Shown piece by piece: positions 8,791 through 18,301 of a stretch of DNA of 64,000 bases (position 1 is its first letter; every line of letters starts with the position of its first letter). The notes below the pieces were generated by a model, which did not search any database, was not told where the DNA came from, and worked only from the letters and a program-made list of their open reading frames with translations. Origin of the DNA: Lachnospiraceae bacterium (GTDB taxonomy: Bacteria; Bacillota; Clostridia; Lachnospirales; Lachnospiraceae); the NCBI GenBank assembly GCA_017439675.1, contig JAFSIQ010000039.1:1-64000 (forward strand). The letters run 5' to 3'. The position numbers and the translations under genes are program-made.

Positions 8791-9012
8791 CTATTCACCC
8801 TGTGCGTTCTTGTCATATTCAAGAATGTCACCTGGCTGACAGTCTAGCACCTCACATATTGCCTCCAAAGTAGAAAAGCGAATCGCACTAATTTTTCCTG
8901 TTTTCATCTTTGATAGATTCACATTAGACACTCCAACCTTCTCCGACAATTCATTCAAGCTCATTTTTCGGTCGGCCATGACACGGTCTAACCTTAATAT
9001 TATCTTTCCCAT
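8791..9012 (-). CDS. Small XRE-family regulator (YozG-like)
   Basis: A 73-residue DNA-binding protein consisting almost only of a helix-turn-helix domain: MGKIILRLDRVMADRKMSLN, then a recognition helix region VGVSNVNLSKMKTGKISAIR. The start at 9012 is preferred over an upstream codon because AGGAGA lies 7 nt upstream. It follows a DUF2975 gene by 61 bp, a pairing known from Bacillus yoaS-yozG. It probably represses the shared promoter at 9932-9960, where palindromes cover the start of transcription. Confidence 0.88.
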   Translation of the reverse strand: MGKIILRLDRVMADRKMSLNELSEKVGVSNVNLSKMKTGKISAIRFSTLEAICEVLDCQPGDILEYDKNAQGE

Positions 9013-9073
9013 ATAACTTCTCCTATTCTTTGACATTCATCTGATGATTAAATCGCAACTACTTCTCATCAAA

Positions 9074-9775
9074 TTATAATGTTTCATCAGATTCCTTCTG
9101 TAGCATAGCACCATATTTGAAAATATGTACTAATACAAACACAACAAGCACAATCATAATCACACCTAAATCAACCGTAAAATTCACGGATACTTTATTT
9201 TGCAACAAACTATTTGCAACAGAATTCGTAACAGTAGAAAATACCGCCCATGGTATCAATGAATACGCTAAGTTACTCATCTTCTTTACTACATTCTCCT
9301 CAAACGGAGATTCACAATCTCGAAACGCCTTGCAAAGAGCAGATATAAAGCATAATGTTACCATAATCATTGTTACGTTCAACGCCAAAATAACCATAAG
9401 CCATGCCAAGTCTCTAATTGTGAAGGAATAAGTAGGCACCACACTTTTAGCCTGTAGCTTGTTGTCTGTAATAACAATCTCTTCCAACTGTACATCTTCT
9501 CCTGCTGCTTCTACCTCAAATGATTCCTCAAATTCCTTCCTCATCTCTTCCGCATCTTCATCCGTCAATGTTTCACCAAAAGTGCCTGCATCCAAAATAA
9601 AACCTACTTTTTCATCTAGCGTGATTGTCATAAGCTCCTCTGGTGCAAGGAAACATACAGTTGCTGATAACAACAACAGTACCATAGATATTCCCAATAC
9701 AATCTTACCAATCAATGCAAATACACTACTTACTTTACCAATCTTGTTAATCTTCTTAATCGCTTCTTCCTTCAT
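9074..9775 (-). CDS. DUF2975 family membrane protein
   Basis: A 233-residue integral membrane protein of unknown function with four predicted helices (about residues 15-40, 125-150, 165-185 and 200-222). An extracytoplasmic loop between helices 1 and 2 is rich in acidic residues. The layout fits the DUF2975 family (B. subtilis YoaS). AGAGGGAAAG precedes the ATG. It is co-transcribed with the small XRE regulator downstream, as is usual for the family. The protein may sense a membrane or extracellular state for the regulator; that is inference. Confidence 0.8.
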   Translation of the reverse strand: MKEEAIKKINKIGKVSSVFALIGKIVLGISMVLLLLSATVCFLAPEELMTITLDEKVGFILDAGTFGETLTDEDAEEMRKEFEESFEVEAAGEDVQLEEIVITDNKLQAKSVVPTYSFTIRDLAWLMVILALNVTMIMVTLCFISALCKAFRDCESPFEENVVKKMSNLAYSLIPWAVFSTVTNSVANSLLQNKVSVNFTVDLGVIMIVLVVFVLVHIFKYGAMLQKESDETL

Positions 9776-9897
9776 AGTTCTTTCCCTCTTTCTTATCCTC
9801 TTTCATTTGGCATTTTCATAATATTTTGTTGCAAGCCAAATGAGTTTCGCGTTCTTTCCCAATAGTTACTAATCACTCTTGCAAGAAAACAAACGGT

Positions 9898-9927
9898 AAA
9901 CGTTAATCATTTAACGTTTTTCGTTAA
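9898..9927 (-). promoter_or_regulatory. Palindromic operator of the DUF2975-XRE operon
   Basis: Two overlapping palindromes: AAACGTTAA and TTAACGTTT separated by 4 bp (9898-9919), and TTAACG and CGTTAA separated by 5 bp (9911-9927). They cover about +1 to +30 of the promoter at 9932-9960, the expected place for a repressor to block transcription. The downstream XRE protein is the obvious candidate. Confidence 0.75.
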
Positions 9928-9931
9928 ATGC

Positions 9932-9960
9932 ACTATAACACCACTTTTTATACTTGTCAA
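9932..9960 (-). promoter_or_regulatory. Consensus promoter of the DUF2975-XRE operon
   Basis: On the minus strand TTGACA (9955-9960), 17 bp, TATAGT (9932-9937). The transcript would begin near 9925 with about a 150 nt leader before the DUF2975 start codon. Confidence 0.85.
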
Positions 9961-10012
9961 CAACTTTTTATCGAAAAACATTAAATTTTTATCATTTTGT
10001 GATTTTTGACAC

Positions 10013-10050
10013 AAAAAAATGCCACCCCTGCCCGTGCAGGGATGACGCAG
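10013..10050 (-). terminator. Terminator of the endonuclease IV gene
   Basis: On the minus strand a CCCTGC/GCAGGG stem-loop with ACGG loop lies within 10022-10050, extended by weaker outer pairs, and is followed by a seven-base T-run (10013-10019). Confidence 0.85.
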
Positions 10051-10058
10051 AAAAATGG

Positions 10059-10967
10059 TTATTTATTTACCTGTTGCAAGATTTCTTCCTGCATCTTCGG
10101 GTTAAACCTACCTTCTCGAATCATAGCAATCTCATGCTTGTATGGCTCATAGGATTTCTTCTTATCATTCGGGTCCTTCACATAAGGTGATTCCAAAATC
10201 TTTGGTACATGCATAAAGTCCGGATGCTTCATGATATACATTAACGCCTCAAATCCAATATGACCAAACCCGAAATTCTCGTGTCTGTCCTTCCCGCTAC
10301 CGGGTACATTTTTACTGTCATTCATGTGAAAGACCGCAATCTGCTCCTTTCCAATCAACTTGTCGAAATGATTCATCACCCCATCAAAATCATGAATAAT
10401 GTCATAGCCCGCATCACTGACATGACATGTATCAAAGCACACGCGAAGCTTGTCATTATAAACTACTTTATCATAAATCATAGCAAGCTCCTCAAAGCTT
10501 CGACCAATCTCACTCCCTTTACCAGCCATAGTTTCTAGAGCAACGTTAACCTTTGTATCTTTCGTCAGCACCGAATTGATGCCCTTTGCAATCTGGTTCA
10601 CACCTGCTTCTATCCCTTCCCCTACATGAGAACCCGGATGAAGCACCAACGTTGTGGAACCCATCGTCTCCGTTCTTGCAAGCTCTAATTCCAAAAATTC
10701 CACTGCAATATCGAAGGTTTCCTGCTTCACACAATTTGCCAGATTGATAATATATGGTGCATGCACCACAAACTCTTCTATATCATATTCCTGCATTAAG
10801 GCTCTCGCCTCTTCGATTCTTAACTCCGATAGTTCCTTGCGCTTCGTATTCTGTGGTGCGCCAGTATATAGCATAAATGTGTTAGCACCGACACGAATAG
10901 CATCCTTCACCGAACCTAACATCATTTCTTTTCCACTCATCCCTACATGACAGCCCAGTTTTAACAT
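10059..10967 (-). CDS. nfo: Deoxyribonuclease IV (endonuclease IV)
   Basis: AP endonuclease of base excision repair, a zinc-dependent TIM barrel that cuts 5' of abasic sites. The 302-residue protein starts [15 protein letters not shown] and has the metal-binding motifs [45 protein letters not shown] and KILESPYV. The start at 10967 has AGGAGG 6 nt upstream and matches the family start; the longer ORF does not. It appears monocistronic with its own terminator and is followed by the divergent-function DUF2975 operon. Confidence 0.96.
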   Translation of the reverse strand: MLKLGCHVGMSGKEMMLGSVKDAIRVGANTFMLYTGAPQNTKRKELSELRIEEARALMQEYDIEEFVVHAPYIINLANCVKQETFDIAVEFLELELARTETMGSTTLVLHPGSHVGEGIEAGVNQIAKGINSVLTKDTKVNVALETMAGKGSEIGRSFEELAMIYDKVVYNDKLRVCFDTCHVSDAGYDIIHDFDGVMNHFDKLIGKEQIAVFHMNDSKNVPGSGKDRHENFGFGHIGFEALMYIMKHPDFMHVPKILESPYVKDPNDKKKSYEPYKHEIAMIREGRFNPKMQEEILQQVNK

Positions 10968-10991
10968 CTGAATCCTCCTCGTATAAAGCAA

Positions 10992-11045
10992 ATAATGAGA
11001 TAGTCACCTGATCACTCAGACAGCTATCTCATTATAACATTATTT
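10992..11045 (-). terminator. 12 bp perfect inverted repeat
   Basis: ATAATGAGATAG (10992-11003) pairs with CTATCTCATTAT (11034-11045). It follows the gene at 11069-12115 on the minus strand and precedes nfo. The T-run is poor, so it may be a weak terminator or a leader hairpin of nfo. Confidence 0.5.
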
Positions 11046-11068
11046 TTCTATGGTTACACTGTTAAAAA

Positions 11069-12115
11069 TTAATAAGTGTATGTATAGTACGACTCATACG
11101 TTCCCGACTTAATTGTCTTACCTCCAACCTTTGCGTTGGTCACCACTCTAAATGCATAATCTGTAGCGTATGTATTAATACGCTTACCCTTAAGCTTTGT
11201 AAGCTTGTAGGATGTCTTGGATGTAGTCTTAATCTTCACCCATTTCTTTGCATTTTTCTTCTTTGCGTAAACCGTATAATTCTTTGCACCGGTTACCTTT
11301 TTCCACTTAATGGTAATAGAATTCTTTTTAATATGCTTCTTTGTACTAGTAACCTTTGGCTGTGAAACAAAGTACTTCTTCGCTGACCAAGAAGAATACA
11401 CATCATTATAGTTACTATCATATCCCACCACACGACATATTGCATAATACACCTTTCGGCCATTAAAGCTATAAATGTATGTATCCGTTGAGTAGGAATC
11501 ATCTGTGGCTACACATTTACCTGTCTTCTTATCATAAACCTGCCATTCTATCTTATATGCATTGGAGTCAACATTAGAAGCCAACAATGCCAATGTTCCA
11601 TCACCTAATTCTGCCTTGCTCACCGTTGGGGTTGTCAAGCTCACAGTTGCAGACGGAGTTGGACTTGGTGTAGGGGTTGGAGTCGGAGCAGGACTTGGGG
11701 TCACTGTACCATTATCCTGTCCACCATCATTTATATTTGCATTATCTCCTGTTTCAAAATAATCAAATGTATAATACTGCTCGCTATATCCATATATATC
11801 TACATAATTTACATACACAAAGATAAAATGCATTGTTCCTGATGCAATGCTTGGCAAATGAACAGATGTACCCGAACCTGTAGAAACAAGCGTCTCGCCC
11901 AAATACACATCGTAACCGGTAATCCTCGCGCCAGGTGACAATGTATTTGCCACATAGCTACCAACACCACTCCAATCAATTGTAGCAGAAGTATAAGTCA
12001 GATTTGTCACTGTAATGCCGTCATCCATAATATAAGCACTGGCATTCCCTTTTACACAGAACACGCACAATAACATCAATAAAAGCATTGTAAGATTTCT
12101 TTTTCCTTGTCTCAT
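11069..12115 (-). CDS. Secreted protein with fibronectin type III-like domains
   Basis: A 348-residue exported protein. The start at 12115 has AGGAGG 8 nt upstream. A signal peptide (RKxLTMLLLMLLCVFC-like core) ends near residue 25-28. An amino-terminal Fn3-like domain (residues ~33-125) is followed by a PTPTPTPSPTPS linker at ~135-155. Two more beta-sandwich segments follow; the last one (ITIKWKKVTGAKNYTVYAKK) is clearly Fn3-like and lysine-rich. No catalytic domain is visible, so a structural or adhesive role outside the cell is likely. It has its own promoter at 12189-12217. Confidence 0.82.
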   Translation of the reverse strand: MRQGKRNLTMLLLMLLCVFCVKGNASAYIMDDGITVTNLTYTSATIDWSGVGSYVANTLSPGARITGYDVYLGETLVSTGSGTSVHLPSIASGTMHFIFVYVNYVDIYGYSEQYYTFDYFETGDNANINDGGQDNGTVTPSPAPTPTPTPSPTPSATVSLTTPTVSKAELGDGTLALLASNVDSNAYKIEWQVYDKKTGKCVATDDSYSTDTYIYSFNGRKVYYAICRVVGYDSNYNDVYSSWSAKKYFVSQPKVTSTKKHIKKNSITIKWKKVTGAKNYTVYAKKKNAKKWVKIKTTSKTSYKLTKLKGKRINTYATDYAFRVVTNAKVGGKTIKSGTYESYYTYTY

Positions 12116-12188
12116 TATTTGCCTCCTAAAATCATAATTTACAATTTTCAAAAAACAATTTTTAAGGCCTCAAAATTGCGTTGCGGTA

Positions 12189-12217
12189 ATATTAGCGAAT
12201 AAATTTTTCACATGCAA
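12189..12217 (-). promoter_or_regulatory. Promoter of the Fn3-like protein gene
   Basis: TTGCAT (12212-12217), 17 bp, TAATAT (12189-12194) on the minus strand, about 70 bp before the start codon. Confidence 0.65.
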
Positions 12218-12343
12218 TAGGTTTTTTTCAATTAATATTTTTTCAGCGTTTTTGATAATTGGCATTATGAATTTAGACGGACACACAAGTTTACAAACCC
12301 AGTAAAATCAAGCAACTTCGAGTTGCAATCTCATAGTTTTATT

Positions 12344-12374
12344 AAAAAAGGACATATCCATAAAAGATATGTCC
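12344..12374 (-). terminator. Terminator of the exonuclease III gene
   Basis: Arms GGACATATC (12350-12358) and GATATGTCC (12366-12374) pair perfectly and are followed on the minus strand by six T (12344-12349). Confidence 0.92.
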
Positions 12375-12390
12375 CATTTAAAGTCTTTGC

Positions 12391-13146
12391 TTATAATTCT
12401 ATATCTAGTTCTATCGGACAGTGGTCAGAGCCTAAAACATCGGTCAATATGTTCGCGTCTTGCAAAGCATCCTTTAAGCCTTCCGACACAAGAAAATAGT
12501 CAATACGCCATCCCGCATTTTTCGCTCTTGCCTGAAAACGGTAAGACCACCAGGAATAGATACCCTCTTTATCCGGGTAAAAATGACGGAAGGTGTCTAC
12601 AAATCCACTCTCCAACAAAATGCTGAACTTCTCACGCTCTTCATCAGTAAATCCAGCATTCTTACGATTGGTCTTTGGATTCTTAAGATCAATCTCCTTG
12701 TGTGCCACATTCATGTCTCCGCAAACCACAACTGGATGCTTTTCCTCTAACTTCTTAAGATAAGCAAGAAATGCATCCTCCCATGTCATTCTGTAATCAA
12801 GGCGAGCCAGTTCATTTTGAGAATTCGGAGTATAAACTGTCACCATATAAAAGTCCTCAAACTCTAACGTAATAACTCGACCTTCCTTATCATGTTCCTC
12901 TATACCAATTCCATTTACCACTGACAATGGTTTCTTCTTGGTAAAAATTGCAGTTCCAGAATATCCCTTCTTCTCTGCATAATTCCAATACTGATGATAC
13001 CCCGGCAGTTCTAATTCCAACTGCCCTTCCTGCATCTTAGATTCTTGAATGCAGAAAATGTCCGCATCCACCTCTTTAAAAAATTCCATAAACCCTTTGC
13101 CCACGCAGGCACGAATACCATTTACATTCCAAGAGATTAGTTTCAT
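12391..13146 (-). CDS. exoA: Exodeoxyribonuclease III
   Basis: Magnesium-dependent AP endonuclease and 3'-5' exonuclease of the Xth/ExoA family; 251 residues is typical. Visible motifs are [15 protein letters not shown], the catalytic-glutamate segment FCIQESKM, the TVYTPNSQ strand, [15 protein letters not shown] with catalytic Asp/Asn, WRIDYFLVS, and the terminal [13 protein letters not shown] histidine motif. GGAGGTAAGAT precedes the ATG. It stands near nfo, giving two AP endonucleases of different folds within 3 kb. Confidence 0.97.
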   Translation of the reverse strand: MKLISWNVNGIRACVGKGFMEFFKEVDADIFCIQESKMQEGQLELELPGYHQYWNYAEKKGYSGTAIFTKKKPLSVVNGIGIEEHDKEGRVITLEFEDFYMVTVYTPNSQNELARLDYRMTWEDAFLAYLKKLEEKHPVVVCGDMNVAHKEIDLKNPKTNRKNAGFTDEEREKFSILLESGFVDTFRHFYPDKEGIYSWWSYRFQARAKNAGWRIDYFLVSEGLKDALQDANILTDVLGSDHCPIELDIEL

Positions 13147-13261
13147 ATCTTACCTCCAAATATTATGATATGAATATCAAAAGTAACTTTTGTCACTTAC
13201 TAATATAGCCAAATAGGCTAACTTCCACTCCCTTCTACCTATATCCAACAATAGGCAACAA

Positions 13262-15553
13262 CTACTTCCGCGTCGCTGTCAACAAATAGATAAGCGGCGA
13301 GTTCCAGTAAATAGTAATCTCATTTGCTGAATATGCCTGTGCATTATCCTCATAACATTTTGCTGCCGGATAATCTACAAATACTGCCTTTGCATATGGA
13401 TCCTCCAAACCACTGTTCGGGCCACCCACCAACATACCAGGCATGCACTTTTCCAAAACCTCCGAAGGTCTATGGTGAGGATGCTCCGGATATAAAGTAC
13501 CCACACCGGTTACGAAACAATAACCAGTTGCATTCACGCCATAGAGATAATTGAGATGTGCGTTCGCATAAGCAATGTATTCTTCGTTTGATTTAAGATT
13601 ATTGGCAAGATAGAACATCATACCCGTGTTTGCAATAGATAGGTTAGAACCCCACTCATATGAATCTTCTTTGTTAATCATATAAGGATTTGCCTTACTT
13701 GTGACAAGCGCCGCATCTACTGCTCCAAAGAAATTCTTCTCAATCTCAGAGTAAAACGCTGCATCATCACTTGACAGCTTGTCAGAGGTCAGCGCTGCAT
13801 ACTCTGCATATCCAGATATGTTAGCCCATCCAAAACCGCCAAAGCTCTTAACCTTTGCATAAGCTTCCTTTGTCTCTGCCAAGTAGCTTGTATCACCGGT
13901 TGCCTTGTAAAGCTCGATACCTGCCCAGAAATATTCATCGTTACTGTTGGTATCTGGATACTCACCAGTTACAATATCAGAAGGATTACGATATCCCTTC
14001 GCTTTTTTATTGCCAAGTGCAAAAGTCCAAGCCTTCTTTGCTGCCTCAATACACTTGTTACCAAATTCTGCGTCACCGTTTTCACTGTATATACGTCCTG
14101 CATATGCCATAATTGCAGCAAAACTTGCTGTGGCTGTCTTAGAAATAGGTGCACAGATTAACTCTTCCACCTCATCCTGTGGCATTACCGTTTCAGGAAA
14201 TACATCACAGGTTACCTTGTGATATACACCACCTGTTGGGTCCTGCATCTTGAGCATCCACTCTAATTCATATCGCGCCTCATCTAGTGCATCGTTAATA
14301 CCGTTACCACTCTCTGGAATTCCGCAGTTATCACCAAATGCCTCCGGGTTCTCCTCAAATGCTAACAACAAATCTGCAATCGTCTTTGCCGCAGGAACTA
14401 CATAGCGACCATAGTCACCAGCATCATGCCAGCCACCACTCACATCAACCTTGGTATCTGTTCCGTATACAACTGCTTCTGTATTATGACAAACCGGATG
14501 TGCGAAATCTCCTGCCAAATCCTCTGTCAACTCACAACCACAACGCTGTAAATATAACATCTTAACCACACTATTGTAGCTTTTTGCATATACATCACCA
14601 CCGATGGTAAACTCATAGGATTCCTCACCACCACCAGTCACTACCTTGTAAGTACCTGCCTTTGTCAACCCAGAGAAATCACCCTTGCTGTTCTTCTCGC
14701 CAGCAGAAGCATTCTCCACTGGTGTTGTGATGTCACCCTCAAATGCCACATCACCAGACTTAGCATCTACCACAGTAAATGTGGTATCGTCCTCTGCCAA
14801 ATCTGAGAACACAGCAATCTTGTCTGCCTCTGTCTCATATCCTACTTGATTCACTTTAACCTTAGGAACGTCCACTTCTACCTTGTCATTCACAATACCA
14901 CTGGCATCCACTACCTCCAAGGATACATTGTCAATCCAAACAGTGTGTTCTTCCATATCTACAAAGCTAAGACCTGCTTCTTCCATTGCATCTACATATC
15001 CCATATTAAAACAAAGTCGAGGTGCCGGGTCAGATGCCTCTGTCATCTCAAACTCGTAACTTACATGCTGCATTTCCGTCGTTGCGGTAATAGTCTGACT
15101 TGCATAAGCATGGTAATCCCCTCCATTAATCTGAAGTCTCCAGTCAAAATCACGCTCCATAGTACAACGCACATCAAACTCAAATCGATATTTAACACCA
15201 TTGTCCAATGCAAAACCATCTTGATAAATCTGAACACCATGTTCTACTCCGCCGATCTTTGCAATATCCACCTGAAGCTCTTCATTCTTCACGTTAGAGG
15301 TACAAATACCACCATTGGTATAAACGGACCACTTGCTGTTACCTCCTGCGAAGTCACCATTTTGAATCAGGTTACCCATTGCCTCTAGGTCAACCTCCTC
15401 TGTGGTTGCCTCCTCTGTTGCCTCAGTTGCCGCTTCAGTTGCTTCTGTCACCATCTCCGTAGTGGCTTCCTCGCCCTTTCCACCGCAACCGGCAAGACTT
15501 AGCACCATTACTGATGCTAATAATAAACTAGTTAATCTCTTGAATCTGCGCAT
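13262..15553 (-). CDS. Glycoside hydrolase family 9 lipoprotein with CBM
   Basis: Probable endo-acting beta-glucanase displayed on the cell surface. The 763 residues show: a signal peptide with lipobox LAGC (Cys23); a Thr/Glu-rich linker to ~55; a CBM4/9-type carbohydrate-binding module at ~60-215; a CelD-type Ig-like domain at ~230-318 (KVNQVGYETEADKIAVF); and a GH9 catalytic domain from ~325 to the end. GH9 signatures are GGWHDAGDYGRYVVPAA near 373 and the terminal NEITIYWNSPLIYLL containing the proton-donor glutamate. AAGGAGGAG precedes the ATG. It appears monocistronic. Substrate (cellulose, xyloglucan or mixed-linkage glucan) cannot be told. Confidence 0.94.
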   Translation of the reverse strand: MRRFKRLTSLLLASVMVLSLAGCGGKGEEATTEMVTEATEAATEATEEATTEEVDLEAMGNLIQNGDFAGGNSKWSVYTNGGICTSNVKNEELQVDIAKIGGVEHGVQIYQDGFALDNGVKYRFEFDVRCTMERDFDWRLQINGGDYHAYASQTITATTEMQHVSYEFEMTEASDPAPRLCFNMGYVDAMEEAGLSFVDMEEHTVWIDNVSLEVVDASGIVNDKVEVDVPKVKVNQVGYETEADKIAVFSDLAEDDTTFTVVDAKSGDVAFEGDITTPVENASAGEKNSKGDFSGLTKAGTYKVVTGGGEESYEFTIGGDVYAKSYNSVVKMLYLQRCGCELTEDLAGDFAHPVCHNTEAVVYGTDTKVDVSGGWHDAGDYGRYVVPAAKTIADLLLAFEENPEAFGDNCGIPESGNGINDALDEARYELEWMLKMQDPTGGVYHKVTCDVFPETVMPQDEVEELICAPISKTATASFAAIMAYAGRIYSENGDAEFGNKCIEAAKKAWTFALGNKKAKGYRNPSDIVTGEYPDTNSNDEYFWAGIELYKATGDTSYLAETKEAYAKVKSFGGFGWANISGYAEYAALTSDKLSSDDAAFYSEIEKNFFGAVDAALVTSKANPYMINKEDSYEWGSNLSIANTGMMFYLANNLKSNEEYIAYANAHLNYLYGVNATGYCFVTGVGTLYPEHPHHRPSEVLEKCMPGMLVGGPNSGLEDPYAKAVFVDYPAAKCYEDNAQAYSANEITIYWNSPLIYLLTATRK

Positions 15554-15644
15554 TGTTCTCCTCCTTCATTCATATAGTATCACGCTTATTCTTTCGCATT
15601 TCTCTCATGATTAAAACACTTGCATCCTACGTCAAATCATAACT

Positions 15645-16349
15645 CTATCCTGCGGTTACAATATCTACCGTAGCAGAAGTACCAAGTCTATCTGCTCCCG
15701 CCTCTATCATTTTCTTCGCTGTTTCTACATCCCGTATTCCACCAGAGGCCTTCACCTTTACACGGTTTCTGGTGAGTCCAGTTTCCTTTTCCATAGCGTT
15801 GGTCTTAGCATCCACTGTCCTTCGCATCAAAGCCACATCCTCTACAGTTGCACCACCGGTGCTAAATCCGGTAGAGGTTTTTACAAAATCAGCTCCGGCT
15901 TCCACCGACACCTCACATGCTTGTATCTTCTCTTCCCCGGTAAGCAGACAGGTTTCGATAATCACCTTAAGTACCACATCTCGTCCCATGGTATTATTGG
16001 CACAAACCTCCTTTATCTCTTCGATATCCTTCTTTACAAAATCCCAGTCACCATCCTTCACAGCTCCCACATTGATTACCATATCAATCTCTGTAGCGCC
16101 ATCTTCAATAGCAGTTAAGGTTTCCAACTTCTTCGCCATGGTACTCATGGCACCAAGCGGAAATCCAATTACGGTGCACACATCAATATCTGTATCTAGC
16201 AACAGATTTGCCACTTGTCTGGTGCGACAACTATTCACACACACAGAAGCAAAATTGTACTTGATTGCTTCTAAGCAAATGTTATTCACATCCTCTTCAC
16301 TAGCATCCGCCTTCAAAATCGTATGGTCAAAATACTTGCTAAATTCCAT
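15645..16349 (-). CDS. deoC: Deoxyribose-phosphate aldolase
   Basis: Class I aldolase that splits 2-deoxyribose 5-phosphate into glyceraldehyde 3-phosphate and acetaldehyde during deoxynucleoside breakdown. Motifs are [16 protein letters not shown] at the start, [27 protein letters not shown], the Schiff-base lysine in DFVKTSTGF, and [20 protein letters not shown]. The start at 16349 ([12 protein letters not shown]) fits the family start and gives 234 residues, although AGGGAAG is very close to the ATG; an upstream ATG at 16394 would add 15 residues. No other deo genes are adjacent. Confidence 0.94.
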   Translation of the reverse strand: MEFSKYFDHTILKADASEEDVNNICLEAIKYNFASVCVNSCRTRQVANLLLDTDIDVCTVIGFPLGAMSTMAKKLETLTAIEDGATEIDMVINVGAVKDGDWDFVKKDIEEIKEVCANNTMGRDVVLKVIIETCLLTGEEKIQACEVSVEAGADFVKTSTGFSTGGATVEDVALMRRTVDAKTNAMEKETGLTRNRVKVKASGGIRDVETAKKMIEAGADRLGTSATVDIVTAG

Positions 16350-16410
16350 CTTCCCTATTCTCACTTTCTGTCTCTCATATATTACATTCCTCATCCAACG
16401 AATCCTATAA

Positions 16411-16437
16411 ATGTACAGGTTCTCCGTGGATGTACAT
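16411..16437 (-). terminator. Hairpin between RNase H and deoC genes
   Basis: ATGTACA (16411-16417) and TGTACAT (16431-16437) form a 7 bp stem just after the RNase H stop codon. A T-run is lacking, so termination is only possible. Confidence 0.35.
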
Positions 16438-16447
16438 CACAAAACTC

Positions 16448-17146
16448 TCAGATTCCGAGCGCTTCTTTTGCCAGCTTGTCCGCCATCTCATTATACTTCA
16501 CACCAGTATGCGCTGCCACCTTCTGAAAATGAATTTCTATCCGATTGCGCTGTTCTACTACAAACTCCTTGTAACGCTGCGTTCCAATCTTATTGGCTTT
16601 CCATATCCCATTAGCCCACTTTTCAATCCCCTCGTAGTCATAGTAAATGGTAATCCGCTTATATCCGTGTTCAATTGCCCACAAAATCGCCTGTTCACTT
16701 CCCTTGATTTCTCCTGCTACATTACGCATAGAAACATAATCCGCATGGTTATCACTTCCATTCAGGGTAACCTCGCCTTCCGGCAACACCAAAACGCATC
16801 CATAGGCATACCGGAGCTGACTGTGGTCATAACTGCCATCCACGTAGGCAACCAAATGAGCTTCATCACTAACCGGTTCTGCATGGTTCATTTTTTCAAA
16901 ATCCAATTGCACTGATTCCTCTTGTCCTTTGAGAAAATTTGCAATGTCCATTTGTCTAGTACCCTTCGTCTTATCTACAGCATTATCACCAAGCACACTC
17001 TCTATGTAGCTTTCCGCTTCCAGTAAGGTTGCAAACCCTTTATAGACTGCACCAGAAAAATTCTCCACTTGTGCTTTACAATCTGCCCATGTAAAGTAAA
17101 TCCCTGGTGTCTTCCCTTTGGCAACCGCATAATATTTCTTCGCCAT
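16448..17146 (-). CDS. rnhA: Ribonuclease HI with amino-terminal hybrid-binding domain
   Basis: Cleaves the RNA strand of RNA:DNA hybrids. The 232 residues combine two domains. The first ~55 residues (KYYAVAKGKTPGIYFTWADC, GFATLLEAESYI) form the hybrid-binding (viroplasmin-like) module found in eukaryotic RNase H1 and some Firmicutes. RNase HI follows from ~90, with VAYVDGSYD (first catalytic Asp), the glutamate in VAGEIKGSEQAI, and a YYDYEGIEKWANG segment with the third acidic residue. VAAHTGVKYNEMADKLAK supplies the His and last Asp. GGAGTGAAAT precedes the ATG. Confidence 0.93.
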   Translation of the reverse strand: MAKKYYAVAKGKTPGIYFTWADCKAQVENFSGAVYKGFATLLEAESYIESVLGDNAVDKTKGTRQMDIANFLKGQEESVQLDFEKMNHAEPVSDEAHLVAYVDGSYDHSQLRYAYGCVLVLPEGEVTLNGSDNHADYVSMRNVAGEIKGSEQAILWAIEHGYKRITIYYDYEGIEKWANGIWKANKIGTQRYKEFVVEQRNRIEIHFQKVAAHTGVKYNEMADKLAKEALGI

Positions 17147-17363
17147 ATTTCACTCCGTTCATGTGAAAAACACCCTCTTGCAGGACCATTTTCACGAGTC
17201 ATTTTCCAATCCATTTCAGTTTATCAATAAACGCATTTTTTGTAAATATTATCATTGTATTTTCTTGTAACTTTCATTACAATAAGGTAAATACAAAGCA
17301 TTTTCAAGTGAGGCTGTGAACAGCTCACTGTGATAAACATAATACACGAGAGGAATATCGCAT

Positions 17364-18299
17364 ATGGAACGAGGCAAACTGATTATCGACAAGAATTTAT
17401 CTGAAACAATTATATACAACTCGCCTACCACCCAGATTAAGGCAGCGGATGCTTTTCTATCCGATTTTCCCAACGGTATTACGCCATGCCACTGGCACAA
17501 AGAGTTGGAGTGTATCGTTATGCTTTCCGGTTCCATGAATTACTATGTGAACAACGAAACCTACACCCTGTATCCAGGCGATGGAATCATTGTCAATGCC
17601 AACCGGCTACATCTCTGCGGTCCGGTAACAGATGGCGATGCAGAACATTTAGAAACCATTACCATCGATGACAGTAACGACGCCCATTATCTCGTCTTGT
17701 TATTACATCCTGACACGTTACGTTTTAATCACAAGATGGAAGATTTGTATATCAATCCGCTCCTTTACGACAGCGCAAGCAATGTATTCTTTTTAGACCA
17801 CGAGGTGGAATGGCAGCGGGAGGCTTCTTCCATAATCTCCCACATTCATGAAGTTATGATGGAGAAACCGGTGTGCTATGAATTAGTTGCCCAAAGTGAC
17901 TTTTTCCGCCTTTGGACACTGCTCTACCGAAACACCATTGCCATGAACGGCTATGAGTTAGAAGAAATGGATCCAATGAGTCCGCTGAAAACTATGATTT
18001 CCTATATCCAACACCATTATCAGGAAAAGATTACATTAAGCGACGTGGCAGAGGCTGGCATGATGTGCCAATCCAAATGTTGCCGTCTATTCCGGGATGC
18101 ATTGAGACAATCCCCCATCGAATATCTTCAACATCATCGAATCACAAAAGCAACCTATTTGCTTGAACATACCAACATGAGTATCACCGAAATTGCTTTG
18201 GAATGCGGTTTCCATGGTGCCAGCTATTTCACGGAAACTTTCCGCAAAATCAACGGCATCACACCAAAGGATTACCGCAAACAATATGCAAAGAAATAA
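17364..18299 (+). CDS. AraC-family transcriptional regulator
   Basis: A 311-residue regulator with an amino-terminal cupin sensor domain (PCHWHKELECIVMLSGSMNY, LYPGDGIIVNANRLH at ~40-90) and two carboxy-terminal helix-turn-helix motifs from ~205. The AraC signature LECGFHGASYFTETFRKING with TPKDYRKQYAKK closes the protein. AGAGGAATATCGC precedes the ATG. It is divergent from rnhA across 217 bp that contains the small inverted repeat TTGTAA-N6-TTACAA (17265-17282), a possible binding site. No sugar operon lies next to it, so its target is unknown. Confidence 0.93.
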   Translation: MERGKLIIDKNLSETIIYNSPTTQIKAADAFLSDFPNGITPCHWHKELECIVMLSGSMNYYVNNETYTLYPGDGIIVNANRLHLCGPVTDGDAEHLETITIDDSNDAHYLVLLLHPDTLRFNHKMEDLYINPLLYDSASNVFFLDHEVEWQREASSIISHIHEVMMEKPVCYELVAQSDFFRLWTLLYRNTIAMNGYELEEMDPMSPLKTMISYIQHHYQEKITLSDVAEAGMMCQSKCCRLFRDALRQSPIEYLQHHRITKATYLLEHTNMSITEIALECGFHGASYFTETFRKINGITPKDYRKQYAKK

Positions 18300-18301
18300 G
18301 A

